Shown: one piece after another, positions 10,164-22,097 of the stretch
Layout: the number at the start of each line of letters is the position of its first letter
Numbering within the stretch: position 1 is the first letter of the stretch
Position numbers and translations under genes: made by a program
Source: Proteles cristata cristata
Taxonomy: Eukaryota > Chordata > Mammalia > Carnivora > Hyaenidae
NCBI GenBank assembly: GCA_017311185.1
Contig: JAESUZ010003105.1
Coordinates: 434,001-498,000 of the forward strand
Direction of reading: 5' to 3'
DNA length: 64,000 bases
The notes under the pieces: model-generated
The model's database searches: none
What the model was told of the DNA's origin: nothing
The model's input: only the letters and a program-made list of their open reading frames with translations

Positions 10164-10377
10164 GGGGCACCTGGGTGGCTCAGTTGGTTATGTTTCCGAC
10201 TTCAGCTCAGGTCATGATCTCACGGTTCGTGGGTTTGAGCCCCATGTTGGGCTCTGTGCTGACAGCTCAGAGCCTGGAGCTTGTTTTGGATTCTGTATCT
10301 CCCTCTCTCTCTGACCCTCCCCTGCTCACGCTGTCTCTCTTTCTCTCTCTGTCTCAGAAATAAATTAAAAAAAAATA
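10164..10377 (+). repeat. CanSINE, tandem to the preceding copy
   Basis: Head GGGGCACCTGGGTGGCTCAG, middle GTTGGGCTCTGTGCTGACAG, then GTCTCAGAAATAAATTAAAA. It follows the previous copy after about 10 nt. Confidence 0.92.
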
Positions 10378-10509
10378 TTTTTAAATGTAATGTTCCAAAC
10401 CACCTGCTCCTGATTCCATTGGTCTGGAAAGGGTCTGAGATTCTCCATTCCTAACAAGCTCCCAGGCCTCTAGCCAGGGGATCGACAGCATTTTGAGTAA
10501 CAGGTGGTA

Positions 10510-10705
10510 ATGGTTCTCAAAAAGCGCTCCTGCACCAGCAGCCTGGGCAATACCTCAAAACCTCTTAGAAATGCAAATTCCCAGCCCCGCTCCACCTACA
10601 CCTAATGAATCAGAAATGCTGGGATGGGTCCCAGAAATCTGTTTTAACAGGTCTCCAGGTGAGATTTTGATGCATCCTGAAATTCAAGAACCACAGATCT
10701 ATAGT
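10510..10705 (+). mobile_element. MER5-like hAT DNA transposon relic
   Basis: ATGGTTCTCAAAAAGCGCTCC, CTTAGAAATGCAAATTCCCAG, AATGAATCAGAAATGCTGGG, AACAGGTCTCCAGGTGA and TCAAGAACCAC resemble the recalled MER5A consensus. Confidence 0.6.
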
Positions 10706-11011
10706 TATGCTTAGCTGCCTCTTACTGCTTCTGATTCGGAAGTTATTTCATTTGAGATGAACTTTTGCACATTTCTGATTTTATTCATGTTGTATACCAT
10801 TAGATAGTTTAACTGCATTTGGGGTGATACCTTACTAGCACCTTTGTAAAGTATTCAGGAAATACTGGTACAAGAAACTTATCTTGGAATATGTTGGGGG
10901 AACTTATTCCTTTTTACCTTTAAATTTAATTTGTATTAATACAAGGTAATAGGCTAGAGCATGGTTCACAAATGCCTACAGGGAACAAACACTCAGAATA
11001 TGTTAAGTGAG

Positions 11012-11240
11012 GGGTGCCTGGGTGGCTCAGTCGTCGGGCGACTGACTTCAGCTCAGGTCATGATCTCACCGTTCGTGGGTTCGAGCCCGGTGTCGGGCTC
11101 TGTGCTGACAGCCAGCTTGGAGCCTGGAACCCGTTTCAGATTCTGTGTCTCCCTCTCTCTCTGACTCTCCCTTGCTCACGCTGTCTCTCTCTCTCTCTCT
11201 CTCAGAAATAAATTAAAAACCAATTAAAACAAAAAAAAGA
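11012..11240 (+). repeat. CanSINE
   Basis: Head GGGGTGCCTGGGTGGCTCAG, middle GTGTCGGGCTCTGTGCTGAC, a (CT)n arm and CAGAAATAAATTAAAAACC with an A-rich tail. Low divergence. Confidence 0.92.
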
Positions 11241-11587
11241 AGAGGAAGCCAGCTCTGGACAAAGCCAGCTATGGAGGTCCGCTGCTGTGAAACTCAAACT
11301 GGTTACCGTTCTCCCATGATCCTTCTAGTGTCTCCTCAAAAACTTGTGTAACATTTTTAATTGGAAAATGGACCATGTCACATTGTGTGACCTGTCTGGA
11401 AGCAAAGAATGTCTAAGACTCAGGATTACTCTACCTAGAGGAGATCTAGATTTTATGAGTCCTCAGGCTTCTACAGTTTGGAGGGAGCCTATTGAAGAAA
11501 AACGAGTCAGATTATGAATACAAAATTATTTGTGAAAGTACAAAGAAATCTCAACCAAATGTAGGAAATATTTACTTACGCAAATTT

Positions 11588-11793
11588 TTGTTAAGTTTAT
11601 TTTTTTATTTTGAGAGGAAGAGAGACCGCGCAAGTTGGGGGAAGGGCAGAGAAAGAGGGAGAATCCCAAGCAGGCTCCACACCATCAACACAGAGCCCAA
11701 CACGGGGCTTGACGCACAGGCCGGAACTCACGGGACCTGAGTCGAAACCAAGAGTCAGACACTAACTGACTGAGCGAACCACCCAGGCACCCC
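11588..11793 (-). repeat. CanSINE, diverged
   Basis: GTTTATTTTTTTATTTTGAG, CAGAGCCCAACACGGGGCTT and closing GAACCACCCAGGCACCCC. Confidence 0.85.
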
Positions 11794-12298
11794 TACTTTT
11801 GCAAGTTTAAAAAGAGTAAATGCCCACTGCCTTGAAGGGCCTATGCAAACAGGGGTCTTGGAGCATCCTGAGTGTCCTTAGACATCTGCCTCTGTCCTGG
11901 TGACCACTTAGGATGAGGCTGGCGGGGTCTGCGTTCTGGGTGCTGATGATGTCCTATTTCTTGACCTCAGTGGGAAGGTGGATACCGGGAGGTTTATTTT
12001 ACAATGTGTTAAGCTGTTGGCTTACATTTCTTATAGTCTTATGTATATTTCATAATTTGAAAAATCATTTGGCCTTTTTCTAAGCCAGCAAAAATACTCA
12101 TTTCATTGGGTAAAGTAGTTCTTCAATAAACACTATTGAATGAATGAAAACATTGAATGATTTTAAATCTATACAGCTAATATATATCAAGGGCTTAAAT
12201 GTATAAGGATCCCTTCCAGGTACTGTGTTATTAAATACATTATAGCATTTACTTTTTAAGTAACAGGAGAAGTACAATCTAATGGAAGAAATAAAATA

Positions 12299-12405
12299 GG
12301 GGTGCCTGGCTGGCTCAGGACAGACCACATGATTCTTGATTTCAGGGATGGAGAATTCAAGCCCCACATTGGGGTAGATCTTATTTTTAAAAAAGAAAGA
12401 AAGAA
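12299..12405 (+). repeat. Short carnivore SINE
   Basis: Head GGGGTGCCTGGCTGGCTCAG, then CATTGGGGTAGATCTTATTT and an (AAAG)n tail. Short type without the CT arm. Confidence 0.75.
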
Positions 12406-12428
12406 AATTATTTGTATCACATTTTTAA

Positions 12429-12541
12429 AGTATATTTATTTATTTATTTTCAGTAATCTCAATACCCAATGTGGGACTCAAACTCATGACCTTGAGATCA
12501 AGAGTTGCATGCTCTTCTGATGGAGCCAGCCAGGCACACCT
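12429..12541 (-). repeat. Short carnivore SINE
   Basis: ATATTTATTTATTTATTTTC tail, ACTCAAACTCATGACCTTGA and closing GGAGCCAGCCAGGCACACC. Confidence 0.78.
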
Positions 12542-12549
12542 ATTTCATC

Positions 12550-12767
12550 GTTTTTTTTTAAATATTTTTTTATTTATTTCTAGGAGAGAGAGAGACAGCA
12601 TGAACAGGGGAGGGTCAGAGAGAGAGGGAGATACAGACTCCGAAATAGGCTCCAGGCTCTGAGCTGGCTGTCAGCACAGAGCCCGACGCGGGGCTCGAAC
12701 CCACGAACCGCAAGATCATGACCTAAGCGAAAGTCAGACGCTTAACCGACTAAGCCACCCAGGCGCC
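12550..12767 (-). repeat. CanSINE with exact 11-bp target duplication
   Basis: TTTTATTTATTTCTAGGAGAG, CGACGCGGGGCTCGAACCCA and closing GCCACCCAGGCGCCCC. CCTATTTCATC is present at 12539-12549 and at 12768-12778. Confidence 0.93.
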
Positions 12768-12960
12768 CCTATTTCATCATTTTTAAAAGCTAATCTTATT
12801 CTTTTACTATGTAAAAGTTTTCTATATAAAACTAAAAATATATTGATTTTTATATATAAGCTGAATACAGACTTTAAAAAGAAAACATCTAAATTTAATG
12901 CTGTTAACCAAAGTTTTATTATTTTCAGCTTAAAAAAATCTTAATTTATAATCATACAAT

Positions 12961-13024
12961 TTTTTTAAAGTGTAATTATTTTGAGAGAGAGAGAGAGAGG
13001 CAGCTTGAGTGGGGGAGGGGCAGA
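12961..13024 (-). repeat. Truncated CanSINE tail
   Basis: Only the tail and the GA-rich arm are present (TTATTTTGAGAGAGAGAGAG, GGGGGAGGGGCAGAAAT). The head is missing before the next SINE begins. CATACAATTTTTT precedes this fragment and is repeated after the next SINE. Confidence 0.75.
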
Positions 13025-13037
13025 AATTACACCTATT

Positions 13038-13261
13038 TTTTTAAAAAAAAATTTTAACGTTTATTTATTTTTGAGAGACCGAGAGAGAGACAGAGCATGA
13101 GCAGGGAAGGAGCAGAGAGAGAGGGAGACACAGAATCCAAAGCAGGCTCCAGGCTCTGAGCTGCCAGCACAGAGCCCAATGCTGAGCTCGAACCCACGGA
13201 CTGTGAGATCATGATCTGAGCTGAAGTCAGATGCTTGACTGACTGAGCCACCCAGGCATCC
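13038..13261 (-). repeat. CanSINE
   Basis: AACGTTTATTTATTTTTGAG, GAGCTGCCAGCACAGAGCCC and closing GAGCCACCCAGGCATCCC. Followed by ATCATACAATTTTTTA, which matches sequence before the truncated fragment at 12961, so the two pieces share one outer target duplication. Confidence 0.9.
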
Positions 13262-13378
13262 CATCATACAATTTTTTAATATGTTAGGTAGAGGGACCAG
13301 AAAAACAACATAAATTGGTATTTATTCAACATATTCTAAAGGCCAGATGAATAATATTTTTAAAAACATGTATGGGGT

Positions 13379-13586
13379 GGGTGCCTGGGTGGTTCAGTTG
13401 GTTACATGTCTGATTCTCAATTTCAGCTCCGGTCATGATTTCCTGGTTGGTGAGAGGGAGCCCCGTGTTGGGCTCCATGCTGCCAGTGCGGAGCCAGCTT
13501 GGGATTCTGTCTGCCTCTCTCTCTGTCTCTCCCCCACTAGTGCTCTCTCTGTCTCTCTCTCTCAAACAAACAAACAAACAAAAAAA
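13379..13586 (+). repeat. CanSINE
   Basis: Head GGGTGCCTGGGTGGTTCAG, middle GTGTTGGGCTCCATGCTGCC, CT arm and a (CAAA)n tail. Directly followed by another copy. Confidence 0.9.
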
Positions 13587-13589
13587 TCA

Positions 13590-13800
13590 GGGGCACCTGG
13601 GTGGCTCAGTGGGTTAAGCGTCAGACTTCAGCTCAGGTCACGATCTCAGGATTCCTGGGTTTGAGCCCCCCACATCAGGTTCTGTGCTGACAGCTCAGAG
13701 TCTTGAGCCTGCTTCGAATTCTGTGTCTTCCTCTTTCTCTGCCCCTTCCCTGCTCATCCTCTGTCTCTCAAAAATAAACATTAAAAAAATTTTTTTAAAG
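13590..13800 (+). repeat. CanSINE, tandem to the preceding copy
   Basis: Head GGGGCACCTGGGTGGCTCAG, CT arm, CTCAAAAATAAACATTAAAA tail. Confidence 0.92.
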
Positions 13801-13928
13801 AGATGTGTTAAGTAAAAACAGGGTTGAAATTTTATGGACACTATGATTTTAATAAGTGTACCTATAAATACAAGATGGAAGGAAACAAAATAATAGTGGT
13901 TATGTTAGTGTGGTGGAATTGTACATGA

Positions 13929-14141
13929 TTTTTTTCTTAATGTTTATTTATTTTTGAAACAGAGACAGAGCATGAGTGGGGAAAGGGCAGAGAAAGAGAG
14001 AGGGAGACACAAAATTCAGAGTAGGCTCCAGGTTCTGAGCTGTCAGCACAGAGCCAGAAAAGCAGGGCTCAAACCCACAAACCCTGAGATCAACCTGAGC
14101 TGATATCAGAAACTTAACCGGCTGAGCGACCCAAGTCCCCC
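13929..14141 (-). repeat. CanSINE
   Basis: TTCTTAATGTTTATTTATTT tail, CAGCACAGAGCCAGAAAAGC, closing GAGCGACCCAAGTCCCCC. Confidence 0.88.
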
Positions 14142-15079
14142 TACCTAACATATCTTAAGCATCTTCTATGTTGCTACCTGGTCTTTATAATTCTAATTTT
14201 TAAAACTACATAATTATTCCTTACTTATTCCCTGTAAATGGATGGAATATAATTTATATAACCATGCTTCTAATCTTAGACATGCAGATTATTTTTAGTT
14301 TTTGCTATTATAAAATAATGCAGCTCTTTGCATTTTGATGTATATAGCTGCTTTTTTCATATTAGGGTCATATGCCTATGGATGCATATCCCTCCATTTT
14401 TTCCCCCCTATAAATTCATCTATTTCATTTGTGCAGTTTAAGAGGAACCAGAGGATAGTGAGAGAGGGAAATAGGTGGGGAGATGGTACAAGGCGGAACA
14501 TCCCTGTGCAGAGATATGCAACATTATTTACCTTGATTGCGTATAAGACAGAACTTCAATTTTTTGCCTAAAAATTCATACAACACATTTTTCTCCTATC
14601 AGAGGTATTCTGTTTCTTTGGTCACTGTGGATATTGTGCCAAAACCAACAGAGTGGGTCACTCTCTGGAACATCTATCTCTCTGGCTGTCAGAAATTATG
14701 ACAGCTATGAAGAGAGAGTTTTAATAGCCAAATGTTGCAGATTTGCAATTGCCTAATTATGCTACATATGACATTTCATTCCAATTTAACTGAAGAAATT
14801 GAGCATCTATATTGCTGTTTTCTGTACCAAAAATCTGGACAGGTAGCGTGGTGATTTTTTTTTCTGATTTGTGAATGTAATTACATGAAGAGTCATAAAA
14901 ATCTCTTATTACACATGTACTTAATTACATTTTGTGTGAAATCTGCGCATAAGTCTGGGCAAAGCACTCAAAGGCAAGCATAAACAAAACATAGCCCCCC
15001 TACTCAAACAGTTTATAATTTATTAGGAAATCAAGAATATAAACCTGAGTCAATTTACCGTCTAAGTAAAGCTTATATT
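14142..15079. other. Intergenic, AT-rich, nothing recognised
   Basis: No gene signal. Possible highly diverged LINE sequence at 14160-14420, not assignable. Confidence 0.45.
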
Positions 15080-15425
15080 CTTAAAAATATGTATAAGACG
15101 CCCCAGGGAAATATAAGCACAAACTGGATACTTGAAGATATTAAGGAATATTGTTAGTTTTTCAGATGAGCTAATGGTATTGTACTTTGTTTTTTCTAAA
15201 GTCCTCTTTTTTAAAAATATGGAAATACATGTGAATAAAATATTATAATATCAGAGATTTGCATGCATCAAAATTCTATAGGGCATGGGAATGGATGGAT
15301 TATAAATGAGACAAGGCTGACCTTGAATTGATAATTGTAGAAGTTGGGTGATGGATACATTTGGGTAATTTGGTCTACTTTTGCATATATTTGAAAACTT
15401 TTATAATAAATTATTACACTTTACT
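15080..15425 (+). mobile_element. L1 3' UTR relic, sense
   Basis: GACAAGGCTGACCTTGAATTG, AGAAGTTGGGTGATGGATAC, TTTTGCATATATTTGAAAAC and CTTTTATAATAAATTA follow the recalled 3' terminal sequence of an old mammalian L1, ending at its poly(A) signal. Confidence 0.65.
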
Positions 15426-18400
15426 TAGTTTTCCTTTGATTAATCAAAATACTAAGTATGACTGGAGCTTCAGTGATCCACCACACACCATAATGTATTT
15501 TCTCCACCTTTCTATCTAGCCAGCCAGGCTGGCCTTACCTCCCAGGCCTCCATCCGACTAAAATGGTCAACTCTCAGTATCTGCCCTGCATTGCTTAGAG
15601 GCCCCTACCTGAAAAAGAGATGTTGGTAAAAAAGCTCACTTAGTGAGAAATGTGCTTATTTGACCCCTGCTTGAACTTGAAAATCTATGTTTATTTGGGA
15701 ATAAAACAGAAGTGATTCATCTTATGAATTTCCTCAGGGCCAGTGGAATCCTGAATTTTCTTGGATGAGTTTGTTCATTCTAAGCTCTAATTGAAACCAC
15801 AATATGGAAACCGGTTGGCTCTTCTCTTATATATTCTATCTGTTAGAAGCAGCAACATCTGCCAGCATTTCAATTCCTGCTTCCTTGGCATCGGGTTGAA
15901 TTAATCAATAGACTATATAACCAACACCAAAAAAGGCAAATAAAAAATCTTCCAGTAAAGCAAATGGAAAATTACAAAATAAAAGCTTAATTTTCTGTGG
16001 TTTTTCAGGTGAGGTAAAAGTGGCTCATTTTTCTTTTGATTTGTTTTGAATGAAAATTGAAATTAATAGCATAAACCTGGGGTATGCTCAGGAGCCATTT
16101 CCTTTGTTGTATTCCCTCTTTGTTGAAGTTGTTCCCCCTTAATTCATTGAATTGTATATATCACTAATTACCTCAGTCACTGTTATTAAATAAAAAATCT
16201 GATGCCACCATTTTCATAGTATGCAGGATGTTCCCATCAACAAGAAGGGAGTAAATGTTTAATATTTTGAAAGCTCAGTTTCTAATAACTATTCTAATGT
16301 AAAGATCCAGTTTTATGGTTCTCAACCTCTTTACCCTTTCAGATTCTCCTTATTTTTATCAACAGGGATTTTTGGTTTTAAAACAATTTTTTCCCTAACA
16401 AACTATGTGTATTTATTAACAAATCATCAAGTAATTTCTCCATCTTTTAAAGTAATCAAAGAATGCATATAATTCATAATGAGCTTGGAATAATACATAT
16501 TACCACCTTGAACTAAAATAGTCCCAGCTAAAAGGAAAGAATTTCAATTTGTTAGCAGTAGAAAGCTTTTATTTTTTCTTTAGCCAAGCCATTTCTGTTA
16601 GACTTTTTTACATACCAAAAATGGTCTGTGATCTATATTCCTACCTTTGCAAACTATAGTTGGGATAATAGCTCTACTCATTAAATTATATCATTCAGAG
16701 CTCCTATAAAAGAGCCTTGGTAGCAAAATAATAATAATAATGGGTTTTCTTAAAGATGATTTCTCCCCTACTCATTGATAGGTATTATTACACATAAATT
16801 GCATGAACTAGTAAATAATCTTTTGGGTATATGCTTTCTTCCATTCTTTCTGTGTTTTCTTGCTGTAAAACTAATGTCCCTGGCTGTTTGCTGGAGAGAA
16901 GAGACATCCCAAGGCTGCCATGTGGACATGAGCTCCCCAGGTAGGCAGGTGGTAAAACAAGTGGTTTATTTTGAAGCTCTTCATCTCCCTCCCCACCATC
17001 TCTTCTCCCCCTGGAGTTTTCAGTCCAGTTTCAGTTCTTTGCTAGCTCGGTAGAAAATACTTTAGGAGACCTAAAAGCGGGTGACACATGGTTCCTGCCC
17101 TTGAAGGATGTACAGTCTAGTCATTAGTAGAGGGAAATTGGCATGGACAGAAATACCTAAGATGAAAGGCAAAATGAGCCACACGCTCTAGGGATTCCAA
17201 ACCGTCTGCTTGGGCTGCACAGCTGCGTGTGTGTGTGTGTGCAGGGAGGTGTCCCTTCTAGCCATAAGGGGCTGGGAATTAATGGAAGAACTGGGTATTG
17301 AAAGAAGAGGAGGCCCGTGGAGGGTAAATCTAGGGAGATGGGGACAAGGGTGTCCCTGACAGAGAAACAGAACCATTAGGAGATGTGTCTTGTCTGTCTG
17401 TCTATGGTTCTGGGGAATCTTCTACAAACGTGTGAGCTGGTTAAGCAGTGTCTATGAGCTGTTGTCTCCATGTCCAATGTTGGAGCTTGAAGCCATGGTG
17501 CAGGCAGTTGGGAAGGGATAATGGATACAAAGTAGGGGAGATTGAGAGAAGGCTGGAAACCACAAGCATGAGATGGAATTCTATAACGATAAACTGAAGT
17601 TTGTGTCTGTTCTTGTGACCTCTGACCTTGGTGTCAAGGTTACTCTACAGAAGGTAGGACCCTGTGTCCTAGAGCTGAACACAAACACCTGGCTCTGGAG
17701 TTGGAGAAGCTGAAGGGAGGATCCAAGATAATGAAGAAAAGCTGCAGGCTTAGTTGCTGCTTGGTGCCAATGCGGTGAATCGGCACACGGGCCAAACTGT
17801 GTGTGAGTCACAAAATGGCTGCTTCCCTTCTGCCCTCCAAAGCTCCGAGAATCTTTCTTATGGCCAACCCCAATAGGAAACAGACAAGAAGGAAAATACA
17901 GGTCAGATACTTTCCAGGCCATCACAGGTTGTATCCAGAGTGTGGAGTTTCTGAAAATTAAGCTAAAGAATTTGGATGACATCGACAAGAAGTGGCTTTT
18001 GAGCCAGAGAAACAAGAGTAAAGCTGACCTTAAGGACAATAAAGTGGGGAGCAGGACAGATTGGAGGACCTAACTTAGGAGCTCAGAACTCTTGTGAGCG
18101 GTAGCAAGGGGGTTAAAAAAGCTGAAGTGGCAAAGCCATGTCTAGAAATTTCGCTGCTCTGACCAGTGCATGAAGCTTGCTTTTCTGTGTTTGGGGAAGA
18201 TAGCAGATCTACATACAAAGCATTGCCTGCCCTAGACTTTGGTGTATTTCTTACTCTTATCCATTTCCTTCAGCCTTAAAAAATTGCAGTGTCCTGGGTC
18301 AAAGTCCCAAGTTTGTGACCCTAGAAGTTTGCGGTCCTGAAAAGAGAGTATCAGTGGATAATTCTCATGTTTTATGACACCCAACAGTAGCAATTGAAGA

Positions 18401-18534
18401 TCCTTTCTGTGTTTGGGGAATTTTCCACATTAAGGATCCTGCTAGAAGTAAGTAAATCACTTTGTTAGCTTGCTTTTAACTTAGGGAGACTCCAGTTTAT
18501 AAGAGAACAGGAAGAAGCAGGGGCCAATCACCGT
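15426..18534. other. Intergenic block with almost no recognised elements
   Basis: About 3.1 kb without a CanSINE. It includes a short (GT)n at 17227-17242. The longest frame is a 152-codon minus ORF at 17581-18039, with no recognisable domain. No splice-bounded exon was seen. Confidence 0.5.
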
Positions 18535-19226
18535 TTTATTACTAAAAAGTATTCTGTTATATGGATATAACACATCTTTATCCATTCACCAACTGATAAA
18601 CATTTGAATAGTTTCCAGTTTTTGTCTATTATGTACAATGGTGCTATAAGCATTATTGTACATGTCTTCTGGATAACATCTAGTAGTACAGTTGCTGGGT
18701 TATATGGTAACTTTCAGTTTTAAGAAACTGCCAAACTATTTACTGACAGTTTCTATTCTACATTTCCATGAGCAGTGCATGAGGGATCAGGTTTCTCTGT
18801 GTGTTCACCCAAACTTGGGAAGGCACATCTTTTTAATTGTAGCCATTTTTATGAATGTGTAGGGTTATCTTGTGGTTTTAATCTGTATTTCCCCAGTGAC
18901 CAATGATGTTGAATTTCCATATAAATTTTAGGATCAGCTTATCAATTTCGACAAAGCCTACTGGGATTTTGATAGGGATTGCACTGGATCTATACAACAA
19001 TTTGGGGGAGATTTGCCATCCTAACAATATTGAGTCTTTCAATCCATGAACATGGTGTATTTTTCTACTCAATAAGATCTTCTTTCATTTCTCTCAGCGA
19101 TGTTTTATAATTTTCATTATACAAATCTTCCACTTCTTTTGTCAAATTTATTCCCAAATATTTTATTATTTTTTCATCCTACTGTGTTTTAGATTGTTGC
19201 CAGTATATAGAAACACAGTTGATTTT

Positions 19227-19446
19227 TCAGGGTGCCTCGGTAGCTCAGTCAGTTAAGCATCCGAGTTCGGCTCAGGTCATGATCTCACAGTTCGTGTGTT
19301 TGAGCCCCACGTCGGGCTCTATGCTGCCAGCTAGCTCAGAGCCTGGAGCCTGTTTCAGATTCTGTATCTCCCTCTCTCTCTGACCCTCCCCTGCTCACGC
19401 TTCTCTCTCTCTCTCTCAGAAATAAATAAACATTAATTTTTAGAAA
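19227..19446 (+). repeat. CanSINE inside L1, exact 18-bp target duplication
   Basis: Head GGGTGCCTCGGTAGCTCAG, middle CACGTCGGGCTCTATGCTGC, CT arm, CAGAAATAAATAAACATTAA tail. AGAAACACAGTTGATTTT occurs at 19209-19226 and again at 19447-19464. Confidence 0.95.
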
Positions 19447-19557
19447 AGAAACACAGTTGATTTTAAAGTATTGATCTTGTATCCAGTGGCCTTGCTGAAC
19501 TCATTTTTTACTTCTAGCAGCTTTGGGCAGAGGGCAGGGGACTCCTTAGAGTTTTTT

Positions 19558-19779
19558 TTTTTTTTTTTTTTTTTAAATGTTTTATTTCTGAGAGAGACAG
19601 AGAGACAGCATGAGAAGGGGAGGGTCAGAGAGAGAGGGAGACACAGAATTTGAAACAGGCTCCAGGCTCTGAGCTGGCTGTCAGCACAGAGCCTGACATG
19701 GGGCTCGAACCCACGAACTGTGAGATCATGACCTGAGCAGAAGTCGGACACTTAACCAACTGAGTCACCCAGTCGTCCC
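19558..19779 (-). repeat. CanSINE inside L1, exact 15-bp target duplication
   Basis: Long T run, TAAATGTTTTATTTCTGAGA, GAGCCTGACATGGGGCTCGA, closing GTCACCCAGTCGTCCC. TCCTTAGAGTTTTTT is at 19543-19557 and 19780-19794. Confidence 0.95.
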
Positions 19780-20385
19780 TCCTTAGAGTTTTTTATGTAT
19801 AAGACAATATCATCTGAGAATAAAGAAATGTTTACCTTTTTCTAATCTGGATACCTTAAAATTTTTTTTTCCTTATTGAACTGGCTAGAACCTCAGTTTA
19901 GGGTTAATTAGAGGTGGCAAGAGCCGATATCCTGTCTTAGGGAGAAGCATTCAGTCTTTTACCATCAAGTATGATATTAGCACTAGGTTTATTTTGTTTT
20001 GCTTTTTTGTTGTTGTTGTTGATGCTCTTTATCAGGTAAGAAACTTCCTTTATATTCCTAGTTTCTTGAGAATTTTTACCATGAATGGATGCTAGGTTTT
20101 GTTAAATGCTTTTTCTGAATCTACTGAGATGATTGTGCTGATGATTATTTCTTCATCCGATTAATATGGTGTGTGTTACATAACTTGGTTTTCAACTACT
20201 AAACCAATCTTACGTTCCTGGGTACATGGTGATGGTAAATCATTTTTTCATACATTATTGAATTTGGTTTGCTAATATATTTCAAGAGGTTTTACATTTA
20301 TGTATTTGTAGTTTTATGTTCTTTGATAATAATCTGTCTTTAGTTTTGCATCAAGAAAATACTGGCCTCATGGAATTGACATATC

Positions 20386-21179
20386 TGCCTTGCTTCTACA
20401 GACACATAACTAGAATATGCTTTATTGTAATTTTTGCATTTATTTGTTTCTTTTTCCTTTGGAGAAACAAGTTGCATACAACAGAAACTAGATCTTACCT
20501 ACTGGTAAGATTACCAAAATTTAATCAATGTTTCATCTGAGAAGCTGTGCAGGGCCCTCTATTCAGACTGTGTTTATTGCAGACATGGGCAGAAACAGAT
20601 GGCATGCCAGGACCCAAGTACCTCAAAGTCAAATTTCCCAACTGATCACAGACAGAAGAGGAAGTGGCCACCTTCTTTTTCTCCTCTGTAGTGTAGAGGG
20701 ATAGAAAAATGTCTCCTGAATATTCACTGACCATTGTTGTAACTTCTTATCATAGCCCCTTGATATTTGGGGAAGAAATGTGATAATTATATATATAACC
20801 AATCAAGCTGGATCTACTGGTCAACGTGTTTCTAGATGCCAGAGTCACATCAAGTGTCAGAAGAATCTGTGTGTTGATTCAGTGATTCGGAGGAACCATC
20901 TAGCCAGTATTTCCCTCATCATGTAACCTTAACATTTGTTATGATCATGGCTGATTTGGGTTATTTTTCAGTGTTTGAAACATAAAGAACAAGCACAATG
21001 CCCTCCTTGAGGGTGCCTTTTGATTAAAGAGGCATCCAAATGTCACAGGAAAGAACTGCTTTTTACCAGACATCACTTTAAACAACTCTCTCCTTGAAAC
21101 AAACCAGGTCACCTCAGCTTGAGACTCACTGCTATTCATTCTGTAGAAGTCCATTCATACATTACCTCTTCTAGGTTGA
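20386..21179. other. Intergenic, nothing recognised
   Basis: No gene or clear repeat seen beyond the L1 edge. Confidence 0.45.
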
Positions 21180-21345
21180 GCAAGTGCCTACCACAGCATT
21201 ACATATGCCGTCTCATTTACTCTCCACACACTACTCTGAGGTAAGTATTTTATAGACCAAGAAACTGGGGCTCATATTAAGAAATATGGCAACATCACCT
21301 TTACAATAAATGGTAGAGTCTGGTTGCAGCACAGATCTAGGTAAC
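21180..21345 (-). repeat. MIR SINE relic
   Basis: CAAGTGCCTACCACAGCATT, CTCATTTACTCTCCACACAC, CTCTGAGGTAAGTATTTTAT and CCAAGAAACTGGGGCTCA fit antisense MIR. Confidence 0.6.
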
Positions 21346-21519
21346 TTGAAGCCCATCCTCTCCTGCTACACACAACCTCCCCTCTGCCCATAGTCCTGCT
21401 GGGCTTCTCAGATGTAGCACTTGCACAGCCATTTCAGAGACTCTTTTCTCAACTCCCATAGTTTCCATATCACCTGATCCGGAGTACCTGGGTGGGTATG
21501 CAGGGATGCTGGGACTGTT

Positions 21520-21605
21520 TAGTTTTTTCTTTGTATTCCTAGTGCCTCTTACTGTGGCTGATACATAGGTGTTTAATGAATGTTGAAATACATGACTGAA
21601 TGAGA
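21520..21605 (+). mobile_element. L2-like LINE 3' end
   Basis: TTTGTATTCCTAGTGCCTCT, then TACATAGGTGTTTAATGAAT and GACTGAATG resemble the 3' end of L2, which finishes in TGAA-type repeats. Confidence 0.55.
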
Positions 21606-21884
21606 ACAATTATACTTCCTAGACTTTTGAGGGAAGCTCAGATTTGAGACTAGAAGGAAATTAAGGATTTATCTAATCTTAACTCTCCAGAGAAGTTGAG
21701 GCTCCAAAAAGACAGGTGTGACTTGCCCAGTCATAGGGAGATAGCCAATTTAGAATGCGTTGTCTTAGACCCTGACTCTTTCATACAACTCCTAGTCCTA
21801 TTTCTGAAGTTTCAAAGCTGATACCACTCCTCAGTTTGTAAGTTATACAACAGTAATACAAATGCAAGAAATAATAACAAGGGA

Positions 21885-22085
21885 AGGGAGCCTGGACAGC
21901 TCAGTGGATTAGGTGTCTGACTTCAGCTCAGGTCATGATCTCACATTTAGTAGGTTTTGAGCCCCATGTCAGGCTCTGTGCTGATGACTCAGAGCCTAGA
22001 GCCTGCTTTGGATTCTGTGTCTCCCTCTCTCTCTATCCCATGCCTGCTCACACTCTATCTCTCTCTCAAAAATAAACATTAAAAA
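21885..22085 (+). repeat. CanSINE with 12-bp target duplication
   Basis: Head GGGAGCCTGGACAGCTCAG, middle TGTCAGGCTCTGTGCTGATG, CTCAAAAATAAACATTAAAA tail. AATAACAAGGGA is present at 21873-21884 and 22086-22097. Confidence 0.93.
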
Positions 22086-22097
22086 AATAACAAGGGA

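Larger units (their letters stand above)
18535..20385 (-). mobile_element. L1 ORF2 relic, antisense, carrying two SINEs
   Basis: Antisense text of the reverse-transcriptase region: GTTTCCAGTTTTTGTCTATT, CTACTGGGATTTTGATAGGG, CCAGTGGCCTTGCTGAAC, GGATGCTAGGTTTTGTTAAA, ATACTGGCCTCATGGAATTG. The reading frames are broken by many stops and at least one internal deletion near 18900. Two CanSINEs (19227-19446 and 19558-19779) interrupt it. Confidence 0.85.

Noticed and set aside
17581..18039. 152-codon minus ORF
   Set aside because: No recognisable domain, no plausible splice or promoter context, and a single frame of this length is expected by chance in 64 kb.
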